Assembly: GCA_938021675.1 (NCBI GenBank) | Contig: CALIFY010000024.1 | Coordinates: 1-64,000 of the forward strand | Reading direction: 5' to 3' | Source of the DNA: an uncultured Acidimicrobiales bacterium | Lineage (GTDB): Bacteria; Actinomycetota; Acidimicrobiia; Acidimicrobiales; SZUA-35 | DNA: 64,000 nt | Shown here: positions 27,854-35,010 of the stretch, in pieces | Layout: every line of letters begins with the position of its first letter | Position numbering within the stretch: the stretch's first letter is position 1 | Made by a program: the position numbers and the translations under genes | The notes under the pieces: model-generated | Seen by the model: the letters and a program-made list of their open reading frames with translations, nothing else | Database searches by the model: none | What the model was told of the DNA's origin: nothing

Positions 27854-28515
27854 CCATTCGAGTACTCATCGCAGACGACCAGGAGATCGTGCGCATCGGC
27901 CTCGCAGCGTTGATCGACAACCATGACGACCTCGAGGTGATCGGACAAGCCACCAACGGTGCGGAAGCCGTTCGCATGTCGAGAGAGCTGCAACCCGACG
28001 TCGGGCTCTTCGACATTCGGATGCCGGAGCTCAACGGCGTCGCCGCGACCGAAGCCCTGGCGGGCCCGACGGTTGCCAACCCTCTGCCCATCGTGATCAT
28101 CACTACCTTCGACACCGATGAATACGTGCATCAAGCACTCAAGGCCGGCGCCCGAGGGTTTCTGTTGAAAGACGCCGGCCCGCAGCTTCTCGCCCAGGCG
28201 ATTCGAGCCGCCGCATCAGGCGATGCCCTCATCGCGCCCAGCATCACCGCCCGGCTGCTTGAGACCTTTGCCGTTGGCGATCCGTTTCGCACGGATGATC
28301 CGATCCAACCGATCGATGCTCTCACCGAACGAGAAGAAGAAGTGCTGCTCACCGTGGCCAAAGGACGGACGAACGCCGAGATAGCCGACGAGCTTCACAT
28401 CTCGCTGAGCACCGCAAAGTTTCACCTCGCGGCGCTGATGCAGAAGATCGGGGCCCGCAACCGAGTCGAGATTGCGATGTGGGCCTATGAAACCGGCCGG
28501 GTCGCCCGGGGTTGA
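27850..28515 (+). CDS. NarL/FixJ-type response regulator
   Basis: Start GTG at 27850 lies inside the kinase stop codon, giving 221 residues and coupled translation. The receiver domain has the acidic pair DDQE near residues 9-10, the phospho-Asp in VGLFDIRMPELNG near residue 54, a Thr in ITTFDT and the Lys in LLKDAG. A LuxR-type helix-turn-helix occupies about 152-210 (LTEREEEVLLTVAKGRTNAE...STAKFHLAALMQ). It is the cognate partner of the kinase upstream and the probable regulator of the divergent exporter. Confidence 0.92.
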   Translation: MTIRVLIADDQEIVRIGLAALIDNHDDLEVIGQATNGAEAVRMSRELQPDVGLFDIRMPELNGVAATEALAGPTVANPLPIVIITTFDTDEYVHQALKAGARGFLLKDAGPQLLAQAIRAAASGDALIAPSITARLLETFAVGDPFRTDDPIQPIDALTEREEEVLLTVAKGRTNAEIADELHISLSTAKFHLAALMQKIGARNRVEIAMWAYETGRVARG

Positions 28516-28738
28516 GTCCCAACGCTCGATCCACCTCGGGATGGCGATCTCACGCGTCGCCGTGTCGAGATCCGACAGGCCGCATGACCGAATCCCTCAA
28601 TGCGGTCGTCCAATGCCGCTAAACGTAGAAGTCCTCCGAGTTCGAGCGCCGAAGACGCTGGGCTTCCCGAGGTCATCGCCGTTTCTGAGGTTCGGGTCAC
28701 CAAGGCGCTGACCGGCTTCAACCCGACGGCGGCGCGCC

Positions 28739-29191
28739 TCACCGGACTTTGGATGGGAAATGTTCATCTACCAATGGGACCGGAACCCACGCCTCACTAT
28801 CACTATTAGTGAAATAGTGTTTGATCCAATTCTGATACTCGTAGCTTTCACCGATCTTCATATAGTCGCAAAAATCACCATAATTGAGAGTAAGGTTTTC
28901 GTTTACAGCAAACCGAGAACAATACTTGTTGTCTTCTTTAAGCGGAGAAACCCATGTCAGGCCATCGACATTTAGAAGGTCACAATGAGTATGAACTCGC
29001 ATGTCACGCAGAGTGAAAAAGTTTCCGCTACTTGGCTCCGACCGACACAATCGGTAGTCACCTTCTTCAGCATCCACGGCTGGCAGGTACACCGCCAGGA
29101 CAGCAGCAGAGACGAGAATCGCCATGATGATACGACTCGTGACATTGCGCTTCGTGACATTGCGCTTCGTGCTCCAGTTTGATTTCGACAT
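28739..29191 (-). CDS. Small secreted protein, lower-GC, unknown family
   Basis: I do not recognise this 150-residue protein. It begins with a basic stretch and a signal peptide (core IIMAILVSAAVLAVYLPAV, cleavage probably after AVDA near residue 41). The mature part has four cysteines and is rich in aromatic residues and Asn. GAGGTG 5 bases before the ATG supports the start. Base composition is visibly more AT-rich than the flanking genes, and codon use differs, suggesting transfer. The N-terminal RNVTKRNVT is encoded by a 15-bp direct duplication at about 29140-29172. It resembles in style the other small secreted genes at 29859 and 32868. Confidence 0.6.
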   Translation of the reverse strand: MSKSNWSTKRNVTKRNVTSRIIMAILVSAAVLAVYLPAVDAEEGDYRLCRSEPSSGNFFTLRDMRVHTHCDLLNVDGLTWVSPLKEDNKYCSRFAVNENLTLNYGDFCDYMKIGESYEYQNWIKHYFTNSDSEAWVPVPLVDEHFPSKVR

Positions 29192-29383
29192 CCTTTCACC
29201 TCAACAAAGTAGTTTTCATTATGATTACCCCCTCAAGCGCACTTCCAAACAAGTGACATCGACCCGGCGGCGAGGACGACGGCCACCGACGCTCAAGCTC
29301 GCCCGGCATGACGCACCTGACGACTACGGCCCGTCGGAACGCGCGACCGACATCACCCCTGGCCCGCCGCCGGCGTGGCCACC

Positions 29384-29548
29384 CACACCGTGCAGAGCGA
29401 ACACGACAACGAGCGCCCAGTATTGGTGACTTACGAGCAGGGTCATCCAAGCCAGTACGTCAACGCCAGTCGCGACGGCAAGCACCCGTCGACGGCCGAT
29501 CGAGCCTGCAAGCCCACCGGTTGGTACGGACACCGCTAGGAACTCGCA
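29384..29548 (-). pseudogene. Remnant of an MFS transporter gene
   Basis: In one minus-strand frame the translation reads like a piece of a major facilitator protein: GGLAGSIGRRRVLAVAT matches the loop 2-3 motif G-x-LaDriGRRrvl, followed by two hydrophobic stretches (WMTLLVSHQYWALVVVFALHG). No complete transporter frame can be built around it: the frame is short and upstream and downstream parts do not continue as MFS. I take it as a decayed gene fragment within the 29.2-29.8 kb gap, where otherwise I see no gene. Confidence 0.4.
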
Positions 29549-29858
29549 ACGAATCCTGCCGGTGATCTCACCGTTGGGATCGGTTTGGTCGCCCGGACAC
29601 CCAAGCCATGCCAACCAGCTTGGCGGAATAGGCGAAATCCGTCCTCTTGAGCGATGCATCAGCGTCTGGCCGACGTCACCCTAAACCCGACCGACGGTGA
29701 CCGATTTCATGCCGGAAGGACGCAAGAGTATCTCGTTCCGGCGCGCCGATTACCTGACCGCAAGTCGTCATAGAGAACCATACGAGTTGAGCCGTTCATG
29801 TTAAGGGTGAGTAAAGGTCGCCCTGGAGAAGGCGCTCAACCACCACAAGGAGAATCCA

Positions 29859-30338
29859 GTGAAATCTGTCTACTCTCGAATAGCTCTTGCCTCGGCGGTC
29901 ACAGTCGCTGCAGCCGTCGGCTACCTATCGGCACCCTCTTCGGCCGATGTTGCCGAAGAGGAAATCATGGAAACCGATGTTCGTTGCATAGCGGAGCAGT
30001 ACCAGAACCCAGATGGATACACACACCAGATTGGCGACCTGATGTTCGACATCATTATTGGCCACTGGGTAGATGAAAACCTTGGCTGCGAATCGTTCGG
30101 CGTATTAGGCATAACTTTCGAGAGAGCGGGCGACTGCAATTCAAACCCTGGCTCTGGAGGCACGAACATGATGTCTTGCGAATTTTCACAAGAGCGGGGC
30201 GCCAAACGAATTATTCGAAAGCCCGAAATTGAAAGCGCGGGGGTCAATACAGAGTGCGTCGCGACCGTCGAGGGGCAAGACTACGACTTTCAGCCGAGGT
30301 ATATACATTCCTGCGCAGCAAGGTGGGATATAGGGTAG
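29859..30338 (+). CDS. Small secreted cysteine-containing protein, unknown family
   Basis: The 159-residue protein starts at GTG with an excellent AAGGAG 6 bases upstream. It has a signal peptide (about 1-29, core LASAVTVAAAVGYLSAPSSA, cleavage near SSADVA). The mature domain has six or seven cysteines and many Asp/Glu/Asn, so it is probably a disulfide-bonded extracellular protein. I recognise no family. The GC content is lower than that of the core genes around it, as in the secreted gene at 28739. It faces alanine dehydrogenase, with a long inverted repeat in the gap between them. Confidence 0.65.
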   Translation: MKSVYSRIALASAVTVAAAVGYLSAPSSADVAEEEIMETDVRCIAEQYQNPDGYTHQIGDLMFDIIIGHWVDENLGCESFGVLGITFERAGDCNSNPGSGGTNMMSCEFSQERGAKRIIRKPEIESAGVNTECVATVEGQDYDFQPRYIHSCAARWDIG

Positions 30339-30370
30339 GACTCAAACGACGGGACTACCACCGCATTCTT

Positions 30371-30434
30371 GGTGGTCATCGTGCGGTTCTCAGAACCAAC
30401 CACACAAATGAGAAGAAACCCGCACGATGACCAC
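30371..30434. repeat. 15-bp inverted repeat with 34-bp spacer
   Basis: GTGGTCATCGTGCGG at 30371-30385 is repeated exactly in inverted orientation at 30420-30434, and the flanking TTCTC/GAGAA partly extends the match. It lies between the convergent secreted-protein gene and alanine dehydrogenase. It could be a long hairpin terminator or a trace of a small mobile element. No transposase is recognisable nearby. Confidence 0.5.
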
Positions 30435-30544
30435 ACATGATCTGCTCTGAACACGCCCGCTGCGACGTGACCACCAATAGCACACCGGGAGCGGCGAAAT
30501 CCCACGTCGATTCCCACCAACCCGATTTCAGACACTGGCTACAG

Positions 30545-31666
30545 TTACAGCCCGGCCAGAACCTCTGTTGGATCGACGTACTCGAGCCCGAGTGCCTCGG
30601 CCACCGCAAGCTCGGTGATCGAACCGTTGGCGACATTCAAACCGTTTCTCAGATGGACGTCTTCGGCCATGGCGGTCCATGGGCCCTTGTCGGCCAATGC
30701 CAACACGAAGGGAAGCGTCGAGTTGTTGAGGGCATAGGTCGACGTTTTGGGTACCGCGCCCGGCATGTTGGCCACGCAGTAGTGAACGACGTCGTCGACC
30801 ACAAAGGTCGGTTCGCTGTGGGTCGTCGGCCGAGAGGTTTCCATACTCCCTCCCTGGTCGATGGCCACATCGACCAGCACCGAACCGGGACGCATCGCGG
30901 TCACCATGTCGGCGGTGATCAGCTTCGGCGCTCGGGCACCCTTGACCAGCACAGCGCCAACGACGAGGTCGGCGTCGAGAACGAGCTCCTCCAATGCCGC
31001 GGTGGTGGAATACACGGTATGGAGCGATGATCCGAATCGGGCCGCCAGTTCATCCAACACGTCGACTTTACGGTCGACCACGGTGACCTGGGCGCCGAGA
31101 CCGACCGCCATCTCCACCGCGTTCTCACCGACGACGCCGCCGCCGATAACGACAACCTTGGCCGGGGCCACCCCGGGCACACCACCGAGCAATAGCCCGG
31201 CGCCACCTTGGGGGCCCTCGAGCGTGTGGGCGCCGGCCTGGATCGACATACGGCCCGCTACCTTCGACATCGGGGCGAGCAGTGGCAGTTGATCGTCGTC
31301 ATCGGTGACCGTCTCATAGGCGATACAGACCGCCCCGCTGGCGACCAGTTCCTTCGCTTGCTGGGGATCCGGTGCCAAGTGGAGGTAGGTGAACAGGATC
31401 TGGCCTTCGCGAAGCATGGCGCGCTCTTCGGCCTGAGGTTCCTTTACTTTCACGATCATTTCCGCCTGCTCGAACACATCCGCCGCGGTTTCGACCACCG
31501 ACGCCCCTTGCGTCTGATAGTCGGCATCGGTCGCGCCGATGGCGTTGCCGGCGTTGCGCTGGACGACGACATCGTGACCTCGAGTCGTGAGTTCCCTAAC
31601 GCTGCTCGGGGTCAACCCGACCCGCTGCTCTGCGTCTTTGATCTCGGCCGGAATTCCGATTCTCAT
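30545..31666 (-). CDS. ald: Alanine dehydrogenase
   Basis: The start at [10 protein letters not shown] (31666) has AAAGGGG 7 bases upstream and matches family starts; an in-frame ATG 13 codons earlier does not. The 373-residue enzyme catalyses NAD-dependent interconversion of alanine and pyruvate plus ammonia. Visible hallmarks: the N-terminal [17 protein letters not shown] with substrate Arg, Lys74-region KVKEPQ, catalytic His in YLHLAPD, the NAD-binding [13 protein letters not shown] near 170-182, and [14 protein letters not shown] near 300. Divergent from an Lrp-type regulator 192 bp away, the classic arrangement for alanine-responsive control of ald. It can also handle alanine released by kynureninase, encoded elsewhere in this window. 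Confidence 0.95.
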   Translation of the reverse strand: MRIGIPAEIKDAEQRVGLTPSSVRELTTRGHDVVVQRNAGNAIGATDADYQTQGASVVETAADVFEQAEMIVKVKEPQAEERAMLREGQILFTYLHLAPDPQQAKELVASGAVCIAYETVTDDDDQLPLLAPMSKVAGRMSIQAGAHTLEGPQGGAGLLLGGVPGVAPAKVVVIGGGVVGENAVEMAVGLGAQVTVVDRKVDVLDELAARFGSSLHTVYSTTAALEELVLDADLVVGAVLVKGARAPKLITADMVTAMRPGSVLVDVAIDQGGSMETSRPTTHSEPTFVVDDVVHYCVANMPGAVPKTSTYALNNSTLPFVLALADKGPWTAMAEDVHLRNGLNVANGSITELAVAEALGLEYVDPTEVLAGL

Positions 31667-31845
31667 GGCACAACCCCTTTGTCTGTGTAGTGACGGCACT
31701 GTCACCTGGCATCGGGGCTCAAGCGTCTCGCGCCCGTCAGGCCGGGTACCACTATACGACGATCCCCACTACCGATGATTGCGACTTCTGCCGTGCAAAC
31801 ACCTTCGGCCACAAGCTTCTGCCGATTCGTGGCATAGTTGCGCAC

Positions 31846-31851
31846 TAATAT
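31846..31851 (+). promoter_or_regulatory. -10 element of a probable leaderless promoter for the Lrp-type gene
   Basis: TAATAT is followed by exactly 7 bases and then the ATG at 31859, so transcription is expected to start at or next to the start codon. No ribosome-binding site is present, which fits a leaderless message. No clear -35 is seen. Confidence 0.5.
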
Positions 31852-31858
31852 TGTCTCC

Positions 31859-32317
31859 ATGGAACTCGACGTCGTTGATCGTGCGATACTCATGGAACTC
31901 CAGGAGCACGGGCGGGTCACCAACGCCGAACTGGCCACATCGGTTGGATTGTCGCCTTCGGCATGCCTTCGCCGAGTTCGATCCCTGGAGCAATCCGGCG
32001 TCATCGACGGCTACCACGCACTGATCAACGGCGCGACGATCGATCGGGCCACGACCGTGTTCGTCGAGCTGTCTCTCGATACTCAGTCCGGCGGTCAACT
32101 CGACGCGTTCGAAGCGGCGATCGAACGCTGCCCCGAGGTGATGGGCTGCCACCTCATGTCCGGCGATGCCGACTACCTCGTTCAGGTCGTCTGCGCCGAC
32201 GTTCGAGACTTCGAACGAATCCATCGAGATCAGCTCGCCAAGCTTCCCGGTGTCACCAAAATCAAGTCGAACTTCGCCCTCCGTGTCGTGTGCCAGCGGA
32301 CCTCGTTCGACCTGTAG
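31859..32317 (+). CDS. Lrp/AsnC-family transcriptional regulator (probable ald regulator)
   Basis: The start ATG 31859 gives 152 residues, the usual Lrp length; an upstream TTG would add seven unlikely residues. An N-terminal winged helix-turn-helix (about 1-55; VTNAELATSVGLSPSACLRRV) is followed by the RAM/AsnC ligand-binding domain (FVELSLDT, MGCHLMSGDADYLVQVVC). Lrp proteins form octamers or dimers that sense amino acids. Divergence from alanine dehydrogenase strongly suggests control of ald in response to alanine, as for mycobacterial AldR. The start looks leaderless. Confidence 0.9.
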   Translation: MELDVVDRAILMELQEHGRVTNAELATSVGLSPSACLRRVRSLEQSGVIDGYHALINGATIDRATTVFVELSLDTQSGGQLDAFEAAIERCPEVMGCHLMSGDADYLVQVVCADVRDFERIHRDQLAKLPGVTKIKSNFALRVVCQRTSFDL

Positions 32318-32350
32318 CGGCCATCCGTCGACCGCATCCGATCGCACGCG

Positions 32351-32382
32351 ACTAGAGCAGGGGCCGAAGCCCCTGCTCTAGT
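32351..32382. terminator. Bidirectional hairpin terminator (14-bp perfect stem)
   Basis: ACTAGAGCAGGGGC, loop CGAA, and the exact reverse complement form a 14-bp stem between the convergent Lrp-type gene and the first Flp pilin gene. The stable tetraloop and its position between converging genes indicate a terminator for both. A second small hairpin (CGGCGG...CCGCCG, about 32402-32421) lies nearer the pilin stop. Confidence 0.7.
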
Positions 32383-32434
32383 CTCTCACAGTGCCGCTAC
32401 CGGCGGCGGCTCTCAAACCGCCGAGCGGCGCCGA

Positions 32435-32617
32435 TTAGTTGATCGAGTTACCGACCGTGCTGAAGTTATCGGCGGCTTCACGACCGAGGAAGGTCACGGC
32501 ACCGATACAAACAACTGCGATCAGGGCAACCAGAAGCGCATACTCAACCAGTGACGCACCACGCTCAGAATCGACCCTTGCCTTCAACCAAGCGCTAATA
32601 AATTCGTACTGAACCAT
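32435..32617 (-). CDS. Flp/Fap-type pilin, copy 1
   Basis: The 60-residue class IVb (Flp) prepilin has leader MVQYEFISAWLKARVDSERG, predicted cleavage after Gly20, Glu at +5 and the hydrophobic N-terminus ASLVEYALLVALIAVVCIG. The mature chain is only 40 residues. Flp pilins are cleaved by a TadV-type peptidase and polymerised by Tad machinery into adhesive fibres, but no tad or peptidase gene lies in this window. GGAG 8 bases before the ATG is conserved in all three copies. It is almost identical to copy 3 (34655-34837), including about 120 bp upstream. Confidence 0.9.
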   Translation of the reverse strand: MVQYEFISAWLKARVDSERGASLVEYALLVALIAVVCIGAVTFLGREAADNFSTVGNSIN

Positions 32618-32737
32618 AGTTCTATCTCCAACTCACTCTGTTGTTCCATCCCGTGTGGGCTTGTACAAACAACATCGTCGGAACCCCGAAAGAGCTAGAT
32701 GGGCCCCACTACCCATCGACCGTCAACAAAAACACCC
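32618..32737 (-). repeat. Duplicated 5' leader of Flp pilin copy 1
   Basis: This leader is nearly identical to that of copy 3 (34838-34957) and clearly related to that of copy 2 (33777-33890). All contain a small hairpin GATGGG-8-CCCATC (here 32698-32717) and a CCCACACGGG element before the ribosome-binding site. Conservation of a non-coding block beyond promoter length suggests a structured untranslated leader or recent duplication. Confidence 0.65.
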
Positions 32738-32867
32738 TGACAATCTGGGTTATCCCAGTGTTGACCCCGGCCGTGAGTTGCGGGTTAGCGTCCCGTACGG
32801 CGGAGTGACCCGGTCGAGGAGACTCCGCAGCCAGCCATCTCCAGCCCTGGCTCAATCCATGGTCGAA

Positions 32868-33374
32868 CTAGCTCCTTACCGTACTGGTGATGTGAATAAA
32901 CCCAGAGCAGCGGGTCGACGCGACAGCAAAGACCAATACGACACTCCGACTGTTGGTGCAGTTCGTATAGCCGTACTGAACCACTCGCTCTTGGTACCGG
33001 CTGCTCGACACCAAATCGCCTTCCCTTCGGGGCGGATTGGTGACAAACGAGTCGTGGGTTGCGTAGCAGTTCTTTAGCTTGGTATTGATCGTGGTCTTCT
33101 TCAGTAGTTTTCGGTACTTCTCGCCTGAATTTACGATAAGCGATCTACTCAGGTGACTGCCCTGATAGCGGGTAGTCCAAATGTTATATGGCTTGAAGCT
33201 ACTGTCACCGCTAGTCGCCACCACTCGAGTACTACATCGAAGACCACTGGAGTCTGCAGACGCTGAGTGCGTCGTAGTGAACGTGGTGGTCAGAAGTGTC
33301 AGAGCCAGGACAACCAATTGCACCTTTCGCCTCACTCTTTTCTTGGCCAACACTGCAAGCATTCTTTCTTTCAT
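32868..33374 (-). CDS. Small secreted basic protein, unknown family
   Basis: I choose ATG 33374 (168 residues) because GGGA precedes it and the signal peptide is then of normal length; an upstream GTG at 33407 would add 11 residues. The signal peptide (about 1-41) has a basic n-region (KKRVRRK), a core LVVLALTLLTTTF and likely cleavage after HSASA. The mature part is Ser/Thr/Arg-rich with five cysteines and ends in a beta-like segment. No family is recognised. It lies between pilin copies 2 and 1 on the same strand and has the low-GC, Thr/Ser-rich style of the other secreted genes of this island, so a minor fibre or adhesion protein is possible but unproven. Confidence 0.55.
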   Translation of the reverse strand: MKERMLAVLAKKRVRRKVQLVVLALTLLTTTFTTTHSASADSSGLRCSTRVVATSGDSSFKPYNIWTTRYQGSHLSRSLIVNSGEKYRKLLKKTTINTKLKNCYATHDSFVTNPPRREGDLVSSSRYQERVVQYGYTNCTNSRSVVLVFAVASTRCSGFIHITSTVRS

Positions 33375-33471
33375 GATTCCCACTCTCTCTCGATTGAGCT
33401 TGTTCACCCCGATTCTCGATCCGTATCCGAAATAGACAACCTAATCCTGGATACGGACGCCCAAAAAGAGA

Positions 33472-33515
33472 AACGCGGAAGAGGAGCGCCACGGGGGACG
33501 CTCCTCTTCCGCGTT
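33472..33515 (-). terminator. Intrinsic terminator after Flp pilin copy 2 (17-bp stem)
   Basis: A 17-bp perfect stem (33472-33488 with 33499-33515; 10-base loop) is followed on the minus strand by TCTTTTTGGG, giving a normal rho-independent terminator downstream of pilin copy 2 and ahead of the secreted-protein gene. Confidence 0.8.
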
Positions 33516-33544
33516 GGACCGAAACCGGCCACAACCTCGCCCGG

Positions 33545-33582
33545 CCACCCGATCGGCGCCAGAAGTGGGCCCGATCGGGTGG
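33545..33582 (-). other. Post-coding hairpin of pilin copy 2, shared with copy 3
   Basis: CCACCCGATCGG at 33545-33556 pairs perfectly with 33571-33582 just after the stop of pilin copy 2. The corresponding place after copy 3 (34608-34618 with 34632-34642) has CACCCGATCGA paired with TCGATCGGGTG: one stem pair has changed on both sides, so pairing is kept. This is a small case of covariation supporting a real RNA hairpin. Confidence 0.6.
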
Positions 33583-33593
33583 CGGACGATCGA

Positions 33594-33776
33594 CTAGTTG
33601 ATCGAGTTACCGACGGCGCTGAAGTTATCGGCGGCTTCACGACCGAGGAAGGTCACGGCACCGATACAAACAACCGCGATCAAGGCGACCAGAAGCGCAT
33701 ACTCAACCAGCGACGCACCACGCTCAGAATCGACCCGAGCCTTCAACCAAGCGCCAATAAATTCGTACTGAACCAT
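33594..33776 (-). CDS. Flp/Fap-type pilin, copy 2
   Basis: This is a 60-residue Flp prepilin differing from copy 1 at only two residues (Ser8 to Gly in the leader; Thr54 to Ala near the C-terminus). The processing site Gly20, Glu +5 and the hydrophobic core are intact, so it should be functional. The coding region is followed by its own hairpin and intrinsic terminator, and preceded by a diverged version of the shared leader. Each copy therefore looks like an independently transcribed unit. Confidence 0.9.
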   Translation of the reverse strand: MVQYEFIGAWLKARVDSERGASLVEYALLVALIAVVCIGAVTFLGREAADNFSAVGNSIN

Positions 33777-33890
33777 ATTTATATCTCCAACTCACTCTGT
33801 TGTTCCATCCCGTGTGGGCTCACATACCTCATATCGTCGCAATAACGAATGAGCTGGATGGGCCCCGCTACCCATCGACCGCCCACCAAG
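33777..33890 (-). repeat. Diverged duplicated leader of Flp pilin copy 2
   Basis: The leader is related to those of copies 1 and 3: identical over the ribosome-binding region and the CCCACACGGG element, and keeping the GATGGG...CCCATC hairpin (33857-33876) with one loop change. The intervening bases have diverged, so copy 2 is older than the copy 1/copy 3 duplication. Confidence 0.6.
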
Positions 33891-34038
33891 ACATCGACCA
33901 TTCGCAACGACGGGCAACCCCAGCGTGTCACCGCCGTTCACTACAGTGACACCAAAGCAACACCACAGTGATCTCACCGACGCGGTGACCACATCCGGCG
34001 CTTGCCTACTTCGGCCAGCCCGACAATGGGAGCGCATC

Positions 34039-34500
34039 ATGCGTGCAGCACCCACCATTACCTGCTTTCGAGACGCTCTCGGGCTCGCCATGGAGCTCAG
34101 CGACGATTACGCCTTCGCCAACGCCGGCATCATGCTCAATTCGCAGGGCCGAGTCGTCGATGGTGTTATCACCGACGACGTCGGAATCTCGATTCGCCCT
34201 GTTGTCCAACAGATCGTTGACCGTCAACGCCACCGAGGGCTCTCGCCACCGTATGTGGCCAATTCAGCCGTACTACTCTCGATACGACCGGTCGATGGCC
34301 CAATCGTCCGGGAGCACCACCTCGCCGACTTTCGCTGGGCGTCAGGGCAGATTGCCGCCGTCGGCGGTCGGCTGGCCGACTGGATCGAGACCGATGGCGA
34401 TGTGTTCCGATCGTATGCCTACCTCGTGTACCCGGCGTCAGCCTGGGTGGACGATTCGCCAAGCGCCCGCGCAGCCGACGGTCAACCGCCAGAGATATAA
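34039..34500 (+). CDS. Hypothetical protein embedded in the pilin array
   Basis: I place the start at ATG 34039, with GGGAG 7 bases upstream, giving 153 residues; a longer frame to 33925 would run into the pilin leader. I recognise no family. The sequence is soluble, without signal peptide or membrane helix, with a possible mixed alpha/beta fold (LAMELSDDYAFANAGIMLN, then DFRWASGQIAAVGGRLADWIE). It is the only plus-strand gene within the triplicated pilin region, and its codon use is like the core genome. The gene shares the hairpin at 34523-34557 as a downstream terminator. Confidence 0.6.
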   Translation: MRAAPTITCFRDALGLAMELSDDYAFANAGIMLNSQGRVVDGVITDDVGISIRPVVQQIVDRQRHRGLSPPYVANSAVLLSIRPVDGPIVREHHLADFRWASGQIAAVGGRLADWIETDGDVFRSYAYLVYPASAWVDDSPSARAADGQPPEI

Positions 34501-34522
34501 CATCTCCAACACCACAAAACCG

Positions 34523-34557
34523 AGAAAGAGGAGCGCCGGCATGGCGCTCCTCTTTCT
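34523..34557 (-). terminator. Hairpin terminator between hypothetical gene and pilin copy 3 (15-bp stem)
   Basis: AGAAAGAGGAGCGCC, loop GGCAT, and the exact reverse complement form a 15-bp stem. On the minus strand it is followed by CGGTTTTG, so it can end transcripts of pilin copy 3; as it also lies 22 bp after the plus-strand stop it may serve both. Its core resembles the copy 2 terminator (GAGGAGCGCC). Confidence 0.75.
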
Positions 34558-34607
34558 ACCGGGTACTACGACACACGACGTGGTCGTCGTATGGCCTTGC
34601 GCCCAAT

Positions 34608-34642
34608 CACCCGATCGACGCCAGGAGTGGGTCGATCGGGTG
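34608..34642 (-). other. Post-coding hairpin of pilin copy 3
   Basis: CACCCGATCGA at 34608-34618 pairs perfectly with TCGATCGGGTG at 34632-34642, in the same place as the hairpin after pilin copy 2. The two copies differ by a compensated pair, so the fold appears to be preserved. Confidence 0.6.
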
Positions 34643-34654
34643 TTGAACGATCGA

Positions 34655-34837
34655 CTAGTTGATCGAGTTACCGATGGTGCTGAACTCGTCGGCGGCTTCA
34701 CGACCGAGGAAGGTCACGGCACCGATACAAACAACTGCGATCAGGGCAACCAGAAGCGCATACTCAACCAGTGACGCACCACGCTCAGAATCGACCCGAG
34801 CCTTCAACCAAGCGCTAATAAATTCGTACTGAACCAT
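34655..34837 (-). CDS. Flp/Fap-type pilin, copy 3
   Basis: This third 60-residue Flp prepilin has a leader and hydrophobic segment identical to copy 1, with changes only near the C-terminus (ADEFSTIGNSIN instead of ADNFSTVGNSIN). It shares about 300 bp of nearly identical DNA with copy 1 (34655-34957 against 32435-32737), including the whole leader. With copies 1 and 2 it forms an array of three monocistronic pilin cassettes on the minus strand, separated by unrelated small genes. Tad assembly genes must be elsewhere. Confidence 0.9.
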   Translation of the reverse strand: MVQYEFISAWLKARVDSERGASLVEYALLVALIAVVCIGAVTFLGREAADEFSTIGNSIN

Positions 34838-34957
34838 AGTTCTATCTCCAACTCACTCTGTTGTTCCATCCCGTGTGGGCTTGTACAAACAACATCGTCG
34901 GAACAACGAAAGAGCTAGATGGGCCCCACTACCCATCGACCGTCAACAAAAACACCC
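34838..34957 (-). repeat. Duplicated 5' leader of Flp pilin copy 3
   Basis: The leader is nearly identical to that of copy 1 (32618-32737), with the same hairpin GATGGG...CCCATC at 34918-34937. The similarity ends sharply at about 34957, within about 50 bp of the next gene. Confidence 0.65.
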
Positions 34958-35010
34958 GGGCAACCGTTCAGGAGTCCCATGACGAGCACGGTGGGCCAAT
35001 GCGTTCATGG

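Noticed and set aside
30290-30535. Minus-strand frame with GIDVGF, reminiscent of an RNase H-fold domain
   Set aside because: Short, spans the inverted repeat and the end of the secreted gene on the other strand, and has no further conserved motif.
32618-32737. c-di-GMP riboswitch before the pilin genes
   Set aside because: The conserved GEMM core sequences are not present in any of the three leaders.
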